A stretch of 64,000 nucleotides of DNA from Thozetella sp. PMI_491. Lineage: Eukaryota > Ascomycota > Sordariomycetes > Chaetosphaeriales > Chaetosphaeriaceae. Where the stretch lies: NCBI GenBank assembly GCA_021432635.1, contig MU270071.1:356245-420244 (forward strand). Reading direction: 5' to 3'. Position numbers and translations under genes: made by a program. Below the pieces are notes generated by a model. The model ran no database searches. It saw only the letters and a program-made list of their open reading frames with translations, and was not told the origin of the DNA. Below, piece by piece: positions 46,141-59,100 of this stretch; the first letter of the stretch is position 1; each line of letters opens with the position of its first letter.

Positions 46141-48759
46141 ATGCTCGCTCTCGCCCTTCTGGCCGGCCTGGCCTGGCCAGCTATCGTCGCTGCCTCTGAC
46201 CCTCCCTCAAACAGCCAAATCCGCCTCGCCTACAGCGGCCCTACCGGCATGGTGGTCTCGTGGAACACGGAGGCCAAATTGAACAGCCCCACCGTCTTGT
46301 ATGGCTTGTCGAAGGACAAACTTATCTACTCGGCTTCTTCCAAGGAGTCAGTCACGTATCAGTCGTCGCTCACTTATAACAACCATGTCAAGCTGACCGG
46401 GCTCTTGCCGGATACCACGTATTACTATATGCCGTCCATGGGCCTCAGTAATGAGTCCAGCCCCGGCCCTTGGACTTTCAAGACCGCCAAGCCGGCCGGT
46501 GATATGTCCCCTTATACAATTGCGTTTACCTGCGACTTGGGCACCATGGGTGCGGACGGCCTCACCACGAGCAGTGGTAAGGGGGTCGCAGCTGGCGGCA
46601 TTCTCAAACCCGGCGAGAAAAATACCATCGACTCGCTGGCCTCGAGCATCAACACTTATGACTTTGTCGTGCATCCGGGTGATTTGGCCGCAAGTACTCC
46701 CTGTCGTCTCTCTTGCCCACTTGGCAGCTCATGGAAACGATGATAACTAACCGGATCCAGTACGCCGACTACTTTTTGAAGGAGCAGCTTCAGGGCTTCC
46801 TGCCAAACATTTCTGTCTCTGAAGGCTACAAAGTGTATGAGAGAATTCTCAATGAATTCTACGATGATATGGAGCGTATTACCGCCACCCGCCCCTATCT
46901 TGTTGGGCCTGGAAAGTATGCATGCGACTCACGTCTCCCCATGCCGCATTACGAGCTAACAGTCTCAAAGTCATGAAGCGAATTGTGACAACGGCGGCAC
47001 TGGTGGCTACACAGCCGATATTTGTGTTCCTGGTCAGGTAATTAATTCTATTGGACACCAAATCGAGAGACCCGCGTTGCATAGGGAGACTGACGAATTC
47101 GGCAGACCAATTTTACTGGATACATCAACCATTTCCGGATGTAAGTGTCCTGTCCCTCTCATACCTTGTTCGGCCTTTGGAATAGCCCTACTAGTATCAT
47201 ACCGGCTTATGAATCCTTGCATTTCCAACCCGAGCCCCACTGACATTTAGTTATAGGCCCTCGGACGTCTCTGGTGGCCTTGGAAATTTCTGGTACAGCT
47301 TCGACTATGGTTCCGTCCATTATGTGTTCTTCGATACCGAGACAGATCTTGGCCACGGCCTCCTTGGACCGGACGAGCCGCCTTCAACGGAGAACTCAGG
47401 ACCTTTTGGTCTCCTCAATCAACAAATCGACTGGATAACTAAGGACCTCGCCGGGGTCGATCGCTGCAAAACTCCATGGGTGATTGCCCTCGGACATCGT
47501 CCCTGGTTCAGCTCCGGCTCGGTCTGTGCTAATTGCTCCACGGCTTTCGCGCCGCTGTTTGAGAAGTACAACGTAGATATGGTCCTGCAGGGTCACTTTC
47601 ACGTGTACGAGCGTAATTTTCCTACTTTCCAGAATGGCACCAAGGATCCCAAGGGGTATAACAACCCTGATACGGTACGTCTCAAAACCTGCCCCTTGCA
47701 GAGTCATAGTAGAGCCCCAAACGGATAATCGCAACCGAGGGGCAGGCACTCATTTTGAGGTCTCTCGTTGTTTTAACTATCGCTTAAAGCAATTACTAAC
47801 TCTAATGACAGCCTTTCTATGTCATTAACGGGATAGCTGGTCATTACGGTATGTGATTTCTTCTCTTTTTGGCATATATGTCTCACGAGCACTGCTTCCG
47901 AAACATACCCCTAAGCTCGCATATAAAAGGCAATTACTAACTCAGGAACCTGCATAGATGGGATGTATGTGCTTACCATCTCGAGAGCTTCGTTCCGAGA
48001 CTCTTTGTCAAATCCCTAACCACACACACACACACACACATCGAGATTGTTGGGAAGCTACCACTATGATAAGAGATGACTAACCGCGTGAAATGTATAG
48101 GGATTCCTTCACCCAGCCGCTAAAGTCATACCAGGCCTTTGGGTTAGATATCAATAACGAGACGTACGGCTGGTCAAGGCTCCATTTCTACAACCAGACT
48201 CACCTTAGGCATGAGTTCGTGGCCAGCAATAATGATTCCGTCATCGATAGCGTTGTGCTATTCAAGAATCACACCATCTGCGCCGCGGCCCCAACCTCGT
48301 CCTCGTCTACCAGCAAGCCGACTGGTTCCGCCACCCCTTCGAGCATTGGCTCAGTGAGCCTTGTTACCTCAACCGTCCGCACCACCTCCCTGGTCACGGT
48401 TACCAAGTGTCCCGCTACAGTGAAAGATTGCCCTGCAGGCTCGACCGTGGTTGTTACCAGCACGATTGACCTCTATACGGTATGCAGAACCCCCTCATCC
48501 TTGCCCTAGTTGTACATGCCACTGAACCTTTCTGTAGACGGTCTGCCCTGTCACGCAGGCACAGACTTCGGTCCCCGTGGCTACAGGCACTTCCAAGGTG
48601 ACCACGCCAGGAGGTGCTGCATCGTCGTCACGACCAGTTGTGACCGGCTCAGCCAACGCTACAGCGACGACAGTGCCCGTCCGGGCTGCTGGAAGTAGGG
48701 TTGGCGGTGGTGTTGCGGCTTTGTGCATAACTGTGCTCACCGCGCTTGTTCTCCTGTAA
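46141..48759 (+). CDS. Purple acid phosphatase, secreted, GPI-anchor signal
   Basis: Nine exons: 46141-46689, 46761-46915, 46971-47037, 47106-47140, 47257-47674, 47812-47848, 47958-47964 (7 nt), 48101-48479 and 48538-48759; 622 aa, all phases agree. A signal peptide (MLALALLAGLAWPAIVAA) precedes the N-terminal fibronectin-like domain. The metal-binding motifs of purple acid phosphatases are all present: Asp132 in TCDLGTMG, Asp181 and Tyr184 in GDLAYADYF, Asn235-His236 in GPGNHE, then ALGHRPWF and GHFHVYER. A Ser/Thr-rich stalk follows, and the C-terminus ends in a hydrophobic tail (VAALCITVLTALVLL) after small residues, as for a GPI anchor. It hydrolyses phosphomonoesters at acid pH outside the cell or at the wall. 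Intron 1 uses a GC donor. Confidence 0.93.
46690..46760 (+). other. GC-AG intron in the acid phosphatase gene
   Basis: The donor is GCAAGT instead of GTAAGT, the acceptor ATCCAG, with branch site ATAACTAACC. Only this cut joins GDLA to YADYF and rebuilds the conserved GDLAYAD motif. A GT donor three bases away would put the following codons out of register with the family. Confidence 0.85.
48020..48040 (+). repeat. (AC)n microsatellite in an intron
   Basis: About ten AC units within intron 7 of the acid phosphatase gene, just after the 7-nt exon. Confidence 0.9.
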
Positions 48760-49744
48760 ACGCATGTTGAACATATCGGGGCAAGAAAAGAAGTGCTTGC
48801 TTGAAGAAGGAAGCGAAGGAAGCTCGAGGCACTTGCTCTTTATTGCAACGGAGATAGTACCTCTATAAGCCAATAGTAATATTTGTGACTGGCTTTGGAG
48901 TATCAGTGAACGGTAAGGTTTCAGGAAGGGATACTGACCTAAGGGAGTCGGCTCTTGGCCCAGCTTACCAAAGGAATATAGCTGTCGTAGGCGTGCCATA
49001 ACTGTACCTAAAGTCGGCTGTAAATCCCAAGGCGGCAGGTAGGTGGCTAGGGCGACCAGTTGTATAAAAATCTAGCCAACAATCCCCTGCTGTCGAGGTA
49101 CTAGCCAATGGCCTTGATATACCCGCCAACCCATGGAATTAAGGCCGCGAAAGTATGCTTCGAAAGGGCCGGCACTGGCGTTTGTCGTAGATGGGGCACA
49201 GGCAACAGGAACAGCGTGCATGTCACGCATTGTTACCACATCAGAGCATACTGTGCACTCACGGTACTGCTCAAGGCGCTGCCAGCATTGGTAAATGAGG
49301 AAATGACTTCGAATTAGGCGTTGCTGCAGCATCGCCTTGCTCCCGTTATGTCTAGGGTCCCTCGTTTCCTCCATTCTCCCCCGACATGAACTCCTGCTAT
49401 GCAGAGACAACATAACACCAGGGCATTCCCATATATGCCAGCCGGATAACCCTTTCATGAAATTATGATACATGTGGATGGACACATTTCCTCCTTCTCT
49501 CATCTCCTGGCACCTTGGAGACGAATCCTGACCCCTTGCCGGAAGGAAAAGAAAAGGAAACCAAACCCCAAAAAGAAAGCCCGGAGGCATCCCTCTATCC
49601 CGCTAGTTGCTCTGCCTGGAGTAGAAAGCGAATATCCGCGCGCGCGGCCCTGGATATGCAGGGGATTATAACAATGACTTTGTGAGAATAAGGAGCGTAG
49701 GCGACGAGGGAGCCAGGGCACGCTTTTGCGGCGCCAGCTTGTGT
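48760..49744. other. Convergent intergenic region acid phosphatase / Gdt1
   Basis: No gene is supported. A minus-strand frame of 172 codons (49072-49590) has no recognisable domain. Confidence 0.4.
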
Positions 49745-51429
49745 CTATGTGTAAAAGCCCTCGACCAGGTAAATGACGCCGAAAACCAGGAAAGCAACAG
49801 CACCGCCAACCGTGACTGGGCAGGACAGGTTAGTTTGTTTCAAGGCCTAGGGCTAGCAATAAGGACGATGTAGCACTTACCAACTTTGAGGCTCACTCGG
49901 CCCGCAATGGCCCGACCTCCAATGACGGCGACGCCAGTGCAGCAGGCGTGGCCCAAGACAGCTCCTAGGGTCACCCACCAGTAGTCTTGACCGGCCGCCA
50001 TCGCAATGGTGGCGATCTGGCTGCGGTCACCCCACTCGCCTAGGAACGTCATAACAAACGTCTGGACCCAGGCCGGGCTCAGTAGCAGCGAAAGGAGGTT
50101 GTTGAGCCCGGCAAAAAACTCCATGATGCCGCCGCGGCGCGGCGAGGGGCTTCGGGCGTCGGGGGAAGTTGACGGGCTGCGCGGGGGTGCCGGGAAGCGA
50201 GACTTGGAGCGCGACTTGCGGCTCCCAAAGCCCATTTCCAGCTCATACGGGGAGGCGCTCGATCTTCTGCGGTTCTGCTTGCGGGCGAGGTTCTCTTTCT
50301 CCTGCAGCTCCATCTCGACCTCTTGCATTTCGGCGGTGACGCCCTCATCGGGGCTCATCGCCATGCCTTCCTTAAGCAGGCGAGCACCAAAGACCAGGAA
50401 CAAGCCAGCCGCTAGGAAGTTGGTGAACCTCTTGGGAATCAGAGTCGGGACGGCGTGGCCGAGCACAGCGGAGAGGACTGTCATGGTGATAAGAGCGCTG
50501 AACGCGGCCGAGAAGACAACCATGCGGTCGTGCTTCATGGCCATGAGGGCCGCGACGAGGAACGTCTTGTCGCCGACCTCGGAGAAGAGGATCATGGTGA
50601 GGGAGAGGAAGAAAGAGTGGAGAGGCTGGATGAGGCCGTCGGCGGCGGGATCGAGGACCTTTCCGCCCTTGCCGCCCTTGCCTTTCGACACATCGAGATG
50701 GTCCTTGTTGGCCGAGTCGGGTACGGGGATGGCCTTGTCGTGCGTCTTGCTTGGTAGGTCGGTGGGTTTCTGCGGGCCAGGTTAGTTCCGGGAGGATTAT
50801 AATGGAGGCGCAACACCACCTACCTCGAGTCCTGAGACGTCCTCGTGCGTCTTGCTATCCGCCTTGGACTTGTCCTTCTTGTCCTCTTTCTGCCCCTTCT
50901 CGCCCAAGATCTTCTCCTCCTCACTGTGCGGGAGGGGAGGCGCCTCCTTGGGGGCCTCAGGCTTGTTCTCGGCTTTCACGCCTGTCATGTCTTCCTGCGA
51001 CTTGCGCGACTTGTCCTTCTGGCTCACTCCCCCGCCGGTTCCCGTGGTGCCCTTCTTGGGTTCAGGTCGGTTCTTATCGTCCATGACGCCATCGTTGGAC
51101 TCGGGGATCTTCACGCCGTCAATCACAGTCGGGTCCTCGGGGCGGTCCTTGAGCGGGGGGAGGTCCTTTGTCGATTCGGGGCCGCGGAGGTTTTCAATCT
51201 CGACGAACGGGCCCGAGTGAGGCTTCCCGTCTTTGCCGTCGACCGGCGCATCCTTGGTACCGACATCGTACTTCTTGGCGCCAGAGCTCGAGGCCGACGT
51301 GTCAAGAGTATCGCGGGCAGCTGTATCCTTGGTTGCAGCGACATTCGAGGATGATGCTAGGACCGCAGTGGCGGCGAGGGAGGGGATAAGGAGGAGGAGC
51401 AAAGGCGATCGGCGCTGTCGCAGTCTCAT
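49745..51429 (-). CDS. gdt1: Gdt1/TMEM165 family Ca2+/Mn2+:H+ antiporter
   Basis: Minus-strand exons 50824-51429, 49881-50769 and 49745-49815 give 521 aa. A signal peptide (SPLLLLLIPSLAATAVLA) is followed by a long, charged lumenal region of about 230 residues rich in Lys, Asp, Pro and Glu. The two family signature motifs E-x-G-D-K/R-S/T are EVGDKT (Glu266 to Thr271) and EWGDRS (Glu447 to Ser452), each inside a three-helix half. Between them lies a basic Arg/Ser/Pro-rich linker. Gdt1 proteins move Ca2+ and Mn2+ into the Golgi in exchange for protons and support glycosylation. The last exon is only 71 nt and carries the final helix. The charged N-terminal region is longer than in yeast Gdt1. 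Confidence 0.95.
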
Positions 51430-52974
51430 GTTGGCGGCAGGTCGCTGTCGCTGTCGCTGTCGGTGCGTCAGATGTATCTCGACAGGTTGCAGGCTTGTGC
51501 GATCGAACGGCCCGCGATTGGGAATCGGTCGCGGTCGTCAGGTAAGATTGCTCGAGAGACGACGAGGACGGGCGTTCGTGTGATGTCTGGCGTGTTTGTA
51601 ACGCAGAGTCGGAAAAGAACGCAGAACTGATATTAGGTGGCCACTGCAGAAGACCGGATGACGGTAGACTTGAGGCCAGGGGGTGTCGACGACGCCGGGA
51701 TTGGCTCTTCCGAACTGCGCGTGGGCTCTAGAGGACGAAGAGAAGCGTCACGAATACTAAGGAAATGGGTTCGAGCTCAACCGCAAAAAATGAGCAGCAA
51801 GAAAGGGAATCGATATTCGAGAAAAGGGGGGGAGAGAAGGTTTTGGCCGTCGATAAAATTCTGGAGCGAGATGCTTCCCCTGGCTAAGATTTCTTACGTA
51901 CCTAGGTAGATTCTTGCCAGATGCCAGGTCCAGCGCGCCCAGCGTTACATAAGAATCCGACATGCAGGAGAAAGGGCCATTCCTGCACAGCCGTCACCTC
52001 CCCAATGGGGTCGGCTGGACTGCCCGCCCTCCAAGTGGGCTCTCTTCCCGCAGACCGCAGCGCCGCGTTTGACTACCTGACTTACCCCCTACCTAGGCCT
52101 GCTGATGGCAAATTACACTTTTCTATTCGAACCTATGCATTGGCGCGACTCAAATTTCGCCCTTGCAACTGCAAATATCTCGGCTCCGCCGTGCATTGCC
52201 AGCCACCGCATCCTTGCAAAATACAGAAAATGTGGGAGAAAAAAAATCTAGCTACTGGGCAGAAACCTCTCAGGGGCCTTCGCAGGAACCGGCGACTGGG
52301 AGGCCCGCGGCATGGCGCACTGATGGCTCCCTTGCAGCCCAAGTGAGACGCGGGCGCAGGACGTGTCTTTACACGGTTTACGCGGTCAGATTGAGGTTGG
52401 GGTCGAGGGGGGATCAAAGCCAAGCTTTCCCGCCAGCCAGGTAGGTTTCCCAATCATCCCTGCCACATCAAAGACGCATCAGAACGCATTTAGCCTGTTC
52501 AGCGAGGTTTGCTCCCGAGTCAGCCAGCTTTCCCTGATACGTCTTGCTGCCATATAAATTACTAGATAAGCCAGGACACCCCATTTTTGGAGTTCGGGAT
52601 CCAGTGCGGCACATAGAGTGCATCTGCTGTTCGTGAGCTCGAAACCGTGCTATGTCATTGATTGTAGATCCCCTTGGATGCAAAGGCCAGGATGCTGTAA
52701 ACTATCACAAATCCTTCTCTAGTTCTCTAGCCACGGGTAAAAGAGTGGTCATTCTGATGCCTATTGCATGCTCCAGTGTGTGCAAGGCTTGTACAGACGT
52801 CCAGATATTTCACCTGCGAGCAGAACAAAGGGCAAACACAGCATGCCTTAGTCGGTACTTGAATAAGTGGTTCCACAGCTCTGAGCATGGGGCAAGCTTG
52901 GGTGCTGCCTTCCCCGGGGCCAGAGGTCCACTCGAGGCGCTATCTTTCCCGCATCACGTGATATATTGGCCCAC
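51430..52974. other. Intergenic region Gdt1 / telobox protein
   Basis: Divergent promoters of about 1.7 kb. No gene is supported; all frames are short or compositional. Confidence 0.45.
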
Positions 52975-53058
52975 AACCCTAACCCCGCATCCTCCAGATC
53001 ATTCTCTCAAACTTCACCAACCTCCATCTCATCGTCCCCTAACCCCAACCCCAACCCC
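52975..53058 (+). promoter_or_regulatory. Telomere-like CCCTAA motifs upstream of the telobox gene
   Basis: AACCCTAACCCC at 52975-52986, and CCCCTAACCCC followed by two more AACCCC units at 53036-53058. They lie 75-157 nt upstream of the chosen start. AACCCTAA boxes are known binding sites of TRF-like proteins (Tbf1, Teb1) in fungal promoters. That this gene's own product binds here is inference. Confidence 0.5.
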
Positions 53059-53131
53059 GGCTCATCGCGCCCTCGCCAACACCATCACCTACAGCGTCGG
53101 CACGTCGAGTCAGCGCGTACAGCTTGAAATC

Positions 53132-55487
53132 ATGACCGGCCGAGGGCGAGGTCGAGGTGGCCGCGCGTCGAGTCGCCGGACTGCCGACTCAACGTCGCCT
53201 ACTCGACGCGTCACACGTCAACAACAAAACGCCAACATCGACCCGAATCTCGGTGGAGAGCCAGCAGTGCCGCCCACCCAAGGTATATATACTTTTTAAC
53301 ACCCCCTCGCTCAAGATACCAGGAGTCTGATATTCTTGACAGGGCGTCGCACGGCACGTCAGGCTGTTCCGGCCGTTGGCTCTGGAGCCGACGGTACCTT
53401 CGACGCCCCAAGTTCGTAGTATCACAGTCTATATGACAAAGGGAGGCTGACCCGGAATCTTAGATGATTTTGCTACCCCTGTGGCTCCCCGGACCATGCT
53501 CAGCTCCATTGAGGAGCAGAGTACCCCAAGTCAGAGACTTGCGCAGGTCAAGCTCATGAGGAAGTTCTTGGATCGTCTCTTCATCTCTGCCGACGACATC
53601 TTCAACCATCTCCTCAGCCAGCGAGATGACAGCTGGCAGGACGAGTATGACGGCCTCAAAGAGGCTGCCAACACCTTCAAAAAGCACTATGTTTCAGATC
53701 CCCACACGCGCTTCATCAGCCTTGAGTTCGTCCTCAGTAAGATCGAGGTCGCATCAAATTCAGCGCTTTGGCTTGCTGCTTGCAAGACCATCTGGGCCGT
53801 CAACCTAACGCAGCTGCTTGCTGATCTCGTTGAGATTGGTGAAGGGCACTTGGAAGACCTTTTGTCCGACCTCCAGAACTGGGATCTGATATTCCCCGCC
53901 TCCTTCGTCCCGGACAAGGAGTTGATCGCGCCGGATGACACGTTCGACCAAGCGATTCACATCCGGACGCAGCTGTTCATTGCCACTCTCCACAATCTCC
54001 ATTCGCAAGAGCTCGCCGACATTGACGCGTTGGCCGAACTAGCTGCTGTTTTCTGTGCAAACGGCACCGAGACGACGCAGTTACAGAAGCTTCTAGATGA
54101 TGTCGATTCATCTATCGAATTCAAGCAGATCCCAGGCTTTGATCTCGCAGCCGACAGCGAATATTGGTTCCGTCTCTGCGGCCGGCTCAAGACTATCTAC
54201 ACCGACAACAAGGATCTCGATCTCGGCAGACTGCAGAGCAGCTTTCCCCTCGAGGAATTTGTAAAGGGTCTGCAGCTCTACGTTCAGAATGCATACATAC
54301 GAGTCAAGGAAGCGTTGCAGCTTCAAGGTGCCCTGTCTTCGGTGCCTTCCATCTTCGAGGTTGCCCTCCAATCTCCGATCGCTTCCCAGCTAGAGGCGGA
54401 TGCCGCCATGGCACGACCTCGTCTTCCGTATGTGAAAACCTTTGCCCCGGGCCCTCCTTGAAGCGAAAGCTAACCACGGTCTGGTATAGATACCATTCTA
54501 GCTTCCCAGGAGGTGCTCCCCCCTCAGCCCAGCCTATCAGCAGCTACCCACCACCAGAGAACCCTTATGCGTCCCAGGCTACCGGCCCTTCCTATGCGGA
54601 GGCTGCCGCCGCCGCTGCCGTAGCCGCGGGGCAAAAGAGGCCCGCTCCCGATGACGGTGAAGAGGATGCCTTCGAGAAAGATACCCGAGCCCCTCAGAAT
54701 AAGAGAAAAGCTACCGGCAAGCCTCGCGCAAAGCGGACTCGCAAATCCCAGGGTGCCGAGAACCAGGATGTTCCATCATCGGGAACGGTTGCCCCGGTTG
54801 CACAGATGGACGTATACGACCCCAATGACCCACAGATGGAGCCAGATCTTGATGCTCTGACCCAACGATCACGAGAAATAGCAGCTGCCCATCGTACGCC
54901 TAGGGAGCCGCAGACACGCACACCTTGGTCGCAGCATGACACGAAGCTCCTGATCAAAGCTGTGGACATCTTCCGGTGCAAGTGGAGCAAGATTGCCAAC
55001 GAGATCCAGTCCGGCAACATTCCGTTCCAGCACCCTCGAAACCAACAAGCTCTGCGGGACAAAGCTCGCATCTTGAAGCAAGACTATCTAAGGTAAGTGC
55101 CCACTGAGAGCGCAGCTGGTGGCGAGGTTTGCTGATGGGCGTGCAAACAGAACCGACGGTATCCTTCCCCCTTCGTTCGACCTCGTGGTGCTCGGGAAGA
55201 AGGAGGTAGATAATGTCAAGAGCGTCGGCCGCAATCCATTCCGGAAAGAAGCGGAGGTTATTGACGGTCGACCCGTCAATACGCTATTACAGCTTGACGC
55301 CGTCGAGCAAGAGCTCATGCCACAGCCTGAGCCTCTCACGCACGAGCCAACCGGACTTGAGCTGCTTCAGCAAGCGGAGCAGCTCGAGGCTCAACCCGAT
55401 CCTATCCAGCAGGTGCTGGAGCCCGAGGCGGCACAACTGGAGGCACTGCAGCATGAAATCATTCCAGCAGAGGTGGAGGCTGCCTAG
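53132..55487 (+). CDS. Telobox-Myb protein, candidate Taz1/TRF-like telomere-binding factor
   Basis: Five exons, 53132-53282, 53343-53411, 53464-54427, 54490-55092 and 55151-55487, give 707 aa with agreeing phases. The start encodes an RG-rich tail (MTGRGRGRGGRASSRR). A helical domain of about 300 residues (from RLAQVKLMRKFLDRLFISAD to about residue 395) has the look of a TRF-homology dimerisation domain, though I cannot prove this by eye. A basic, Pro/Ala/Lys-rich linker follows. A Myb/SANT domain runs from about residue 533 to 590: TPWSQHDTKLLIKAV, CKWSKIANEIQ, and the third helix NQQALRDKARILKQDYL, which fits the LKDKxR telobox of telomere-repeat binding proteins. The C-terminal tail is Gln/Glu/Leu-rich. 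Telomere protection is inferred; a general Myb factor is the alternative. Confidence 0.75.
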
Positions 55488-56138
55488 GCCTGATGAGCGC
55501 TTCTTAGCAACCGCGGACCCAACACATGGATTTTCGGAGTGTTATCCATCATGCTCTAGAATAGCAAGGGAAACATCCTGCGGCACAGTATGAAGGGGAT
55601 TGTTCGTATGTCATGGTCAACTCGTGCGGTACGAGGGATGGAGGCTAGGTCACTTTTCAGTCTTTTGGCCGGCTATAGTGGTTCTGATGTATGTCGTGCT
55701 GTAGCAGTCGAGACGCAGAATACCTGCTCTTACGGTTCTCAAAAGTGCTGGGGTCTCGGTGTATTAATGAGGAAAAAAATGTCTTTTTTTGCTCTTTCGC
55801 AGGGGTTAACCTTGCGGCAGTCTTGCTTTGTCCTACCCTTCTGACCTTTCTGACAGTGCACCTGGCCTAGCAAAAGGGGGCTGTCAACAAGGACGACTTC
55901 GAAAGCAGGGGGTCGTTGATGACTAAGAAAGTATAGCACACAGCCACATGTGGGTCCGTTTTGACATCTAGCAGGCATGGCCCGTGCGGGCTGAAGGTGG
56001 CCTCTAAGGAGTACGTGGGGCTTGGGTGGTGTCGGTGTGAATTGGACAACGTCGCGAGTTGAAATTCCCCTTGGCTCAACCCTTCGACCACGCAACCTCC
56101 AACCTTGCCAGAGCCAGACTAAAGCCCCGTCGCCCACC
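55488..56138. other. Intergenic region telobox gene / SEC21
   Basis: No gene is supported; terminator of the first gene and promoter of the second. Confidence 0.5.
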
Positions 56139-59100
56139 ATGAGCTACGGCAAAAAGGACGACGATGCGGACGCCGGCCTGATCAAGGTCGACCGGACCCA
56201 AGTCTTCCAGGAAGGTGAGCTCCCACAAAAGAGTGGACAAATTGCTCGCCTCGCTCCCCCTCAGAGCTCGGGTTGATGCCACGCCCTAAGCCCAAGAGCA
56301 GCCGCTGACTGGCCTACCCACCTAGCTCGATTGTTCAACAGCTCGCCGATTCAACCGCGAAGATGCCGAATCCTCCTCACCAAGATTGCCCTGCTCCTTT
56401 ACACAGGCGAGAAGTTCCCCACTAACGAAGCCACGACGCTCTTCTTCGGCATCTCGAAGCTCTTCCAGAACAAAGATGCCAGCCTGCGCCAGATGGTCCA
56501 CCTTATCATCAAGGAGCTCGCCAGCTCTGCCGAGGACATCATCATGGTCACCAGCACCATCATGAAGGATACGGGCGGCAGCACCGACATCATCTACCGA
56601 CCGAATGCCATCCGCGCATTGTGCAGGATTAGCGACGTAGGCTTGCCCCTCTCTGACGTCTGCGGGCGAATTGAGCTAACGTGCCGAAGGCTTCGACCGT
56701 TCAGTCGATCGAGCGTGTCATGAAGACGGCCATTGTCGACAAGAACCCCTCTGTGTCGTCGGCTGCCCTCGTGTCGGCCTACCACCTTCTCCCGATCGCC
56801 CGTGATGCCGTCAAGCGGTGGCAGAGCGAGACCCAAGAGGCAGCCGCCAGCACCAAGTCGTCCGGCGGCTTCTCCCTGGGCTTCTCCTCCTCCTCGAGCA
56901 ACGTGCCCGTCAACAACTCGACCATGACGCAGTACCACGCCATCGGCCTCCTCTACCAGATGCGCATGCACGACCGGATGGCATTGGTTAAGATGGTGCA
57001 GCAGTTCGGGGCGGCTGGCGCCGTCAAGAGCCCGGCGGCCATCGTCATGCTAGTGCGGCTCGCTGCCCAGCTTGCGGATGAGGATGCGCAGCTCCGGAGG
57101 CCCATGATGCAGCTGCTGGATGGCTGGTTACGGCATAAGAGCGAGATGGTCAACTTCGAGGCGGCTAAGGCCATCTGCGACATGAGGGATGTCACCGACG
57201 CCGAGGTTACCCAAGCCGTCCACGTTCTCCAGCTCTTCCTCACCTCTCCCCGTGCCGTCACCAAGTTTGCGGCCCTTCGCATCCTCCACAACTTCGCCTC
57301 CTTCAAGCCCTCGGCCGTCAGCGTGTGCAACCCAGACATCGAGCTGCTCATCTCCAACAGCAACCGCTCCATCGCCACCTTTGCCATTACGACGCTCCTC
57401 AAGACCGGCAACGAGGCCAGTGTCGATCGCCTGATGAAGCAGATCTCGGGCTTCATGTCCGAGATCACGGATGAGTTCAAGATCACCATTGTCGAGGCCA
57501 TCCGCACGCTGTGCTTGAAGTTCCCCAGCAAGCAGGCCGGTATGCTTCAGTTCCTGAGCGGCATCCTGCGCGACGAGGGTGGCTATGAGTTCAAGCGGGC
57601 GGTTGTGGAGAGCATGTTTGACCTGATCAAGTTTGTCCCCGACTCCAAGGAGGACGCTCTCGCCCACCTCTGCGAGTTCATAGAGGACTGCGAATTCACG
57701 AAGCTTGCCGTCCGCATTCTCCACCTCCTCGGCCGCGAGGGCCCCAAGACGTCACAGCCCACCAAGTATATTCGCTACATCTACAACCGAGTCGTGCTCG
57801 AGAACGCCATCGTGCGGGCCTCGGCCGTCACCGCGCTCTCCAAATTCGGTGTGGGTCAGAAGGACCCCGAAGTCAAGCGCAGTGTACACGTCTTGCTTTC
57901 CCGCTGCCTTGACGACGTCGACGACGAAGTCAGGGATCGCGCTGCCCTGAGCCTCCGGCTTATGGAGGAGGAGGATGAGCTCGCAGACAAGTTCGTCAAG
58001 AACGGTAAGCCCCTTGTTATGCGCACTAGAATGCGCTGTTGCTAACAGAGTCTAGAAAACATGTTCTCCCTTTCCGTATTCGAGCAGCAGCTTGTCATGT
58101 ACGTCACATCGGAGGACAAGTCGGCATTCTCGACTCCGTTCGACATCTCCAAAATCCCTGTCGTCACCAGGGAACAGGCAGACGCCGAGGACAGGACGAA
58201 GAAGCTCACGGCATCCACCCCCTCGCTCAAACCTCCCAAGATCAGCGAGAAGAAACCCGCTGCTACCGGTGCGGAGGCGGCTGCTTCTGCCTCGGCGCTT
58301 GCTCAGAAGTACGCTCAGGAGCTCTTGGCGATACCCGAGATGAAGGAGTTCGGTGCCCTGCTGAAGTCATCACCCGTCGTGGAGCTGACCGAGGCCGAGA
58401 CCGAGTACGTCGTTTCGGTGGTCAAGCACATCTTCAAGGAGCACATCGTGCTGCAGTACGAGGTCAAGAACACCTTGCCAGACACGGTTCTAGAGAACGT
58501 CTCGGTGGTCGCCACGCCCTCGGAAGAGGAGGAGCTCGAGGAGGTCTTCATTACGCAGGCCGAGAAGCTCGAGACGGACCAGCCTGGAAAGGTGTACGTC
58601 GCGTTCAAGAAGGCCAACGGAGAGGGCTCTCTGCCCGTCAGCTCTTTCTCCAACGTGCTCAAGTTCACGAGCAAGGAGATCGACCCCACTACGAACCAGC
58701 CCGAGGAGGGCGGCTACGACGACGAATACGAGGTGGCCGAGTTCGACCTGGCTGGCAGTGACTATGTCATCCCGACGTTCGCCAGCAACTTTGCTCACAT
58801 CTGGGAGCAAGTTGGTGCCGCCGGAGAGGAGGCGGAGGAGACGCTGCAGCTCAGCGGTGTCAAGAGCATAGCGGGTAAGTTTCTTGGTTCCAGATCCCCT
58901 TTTCCTCCATCCCCCCCTCTCCCTGTCCGTGCTTGCTCTCGCGAGAGGCGACAGAGGCTAACGCAGTTTGGCAGATGCAACGGAACAGCTGGCGAAGACA
59001 CTGTCACTGCAGCCCCTGGAGGGCACCGATGTCCCGGTCAACCAGACCACACACACACTCAAGCTTCTGGGCAAGACGGTGAGCGGCGGCAGGGTGATTG

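Noticed and set aside
52975-53058. Subtelomeric position because of CCCTAA-like repeats
   Set aside because: Only a few irregular units in a promoter, flanked on both sides by conserved housekeeping genes.
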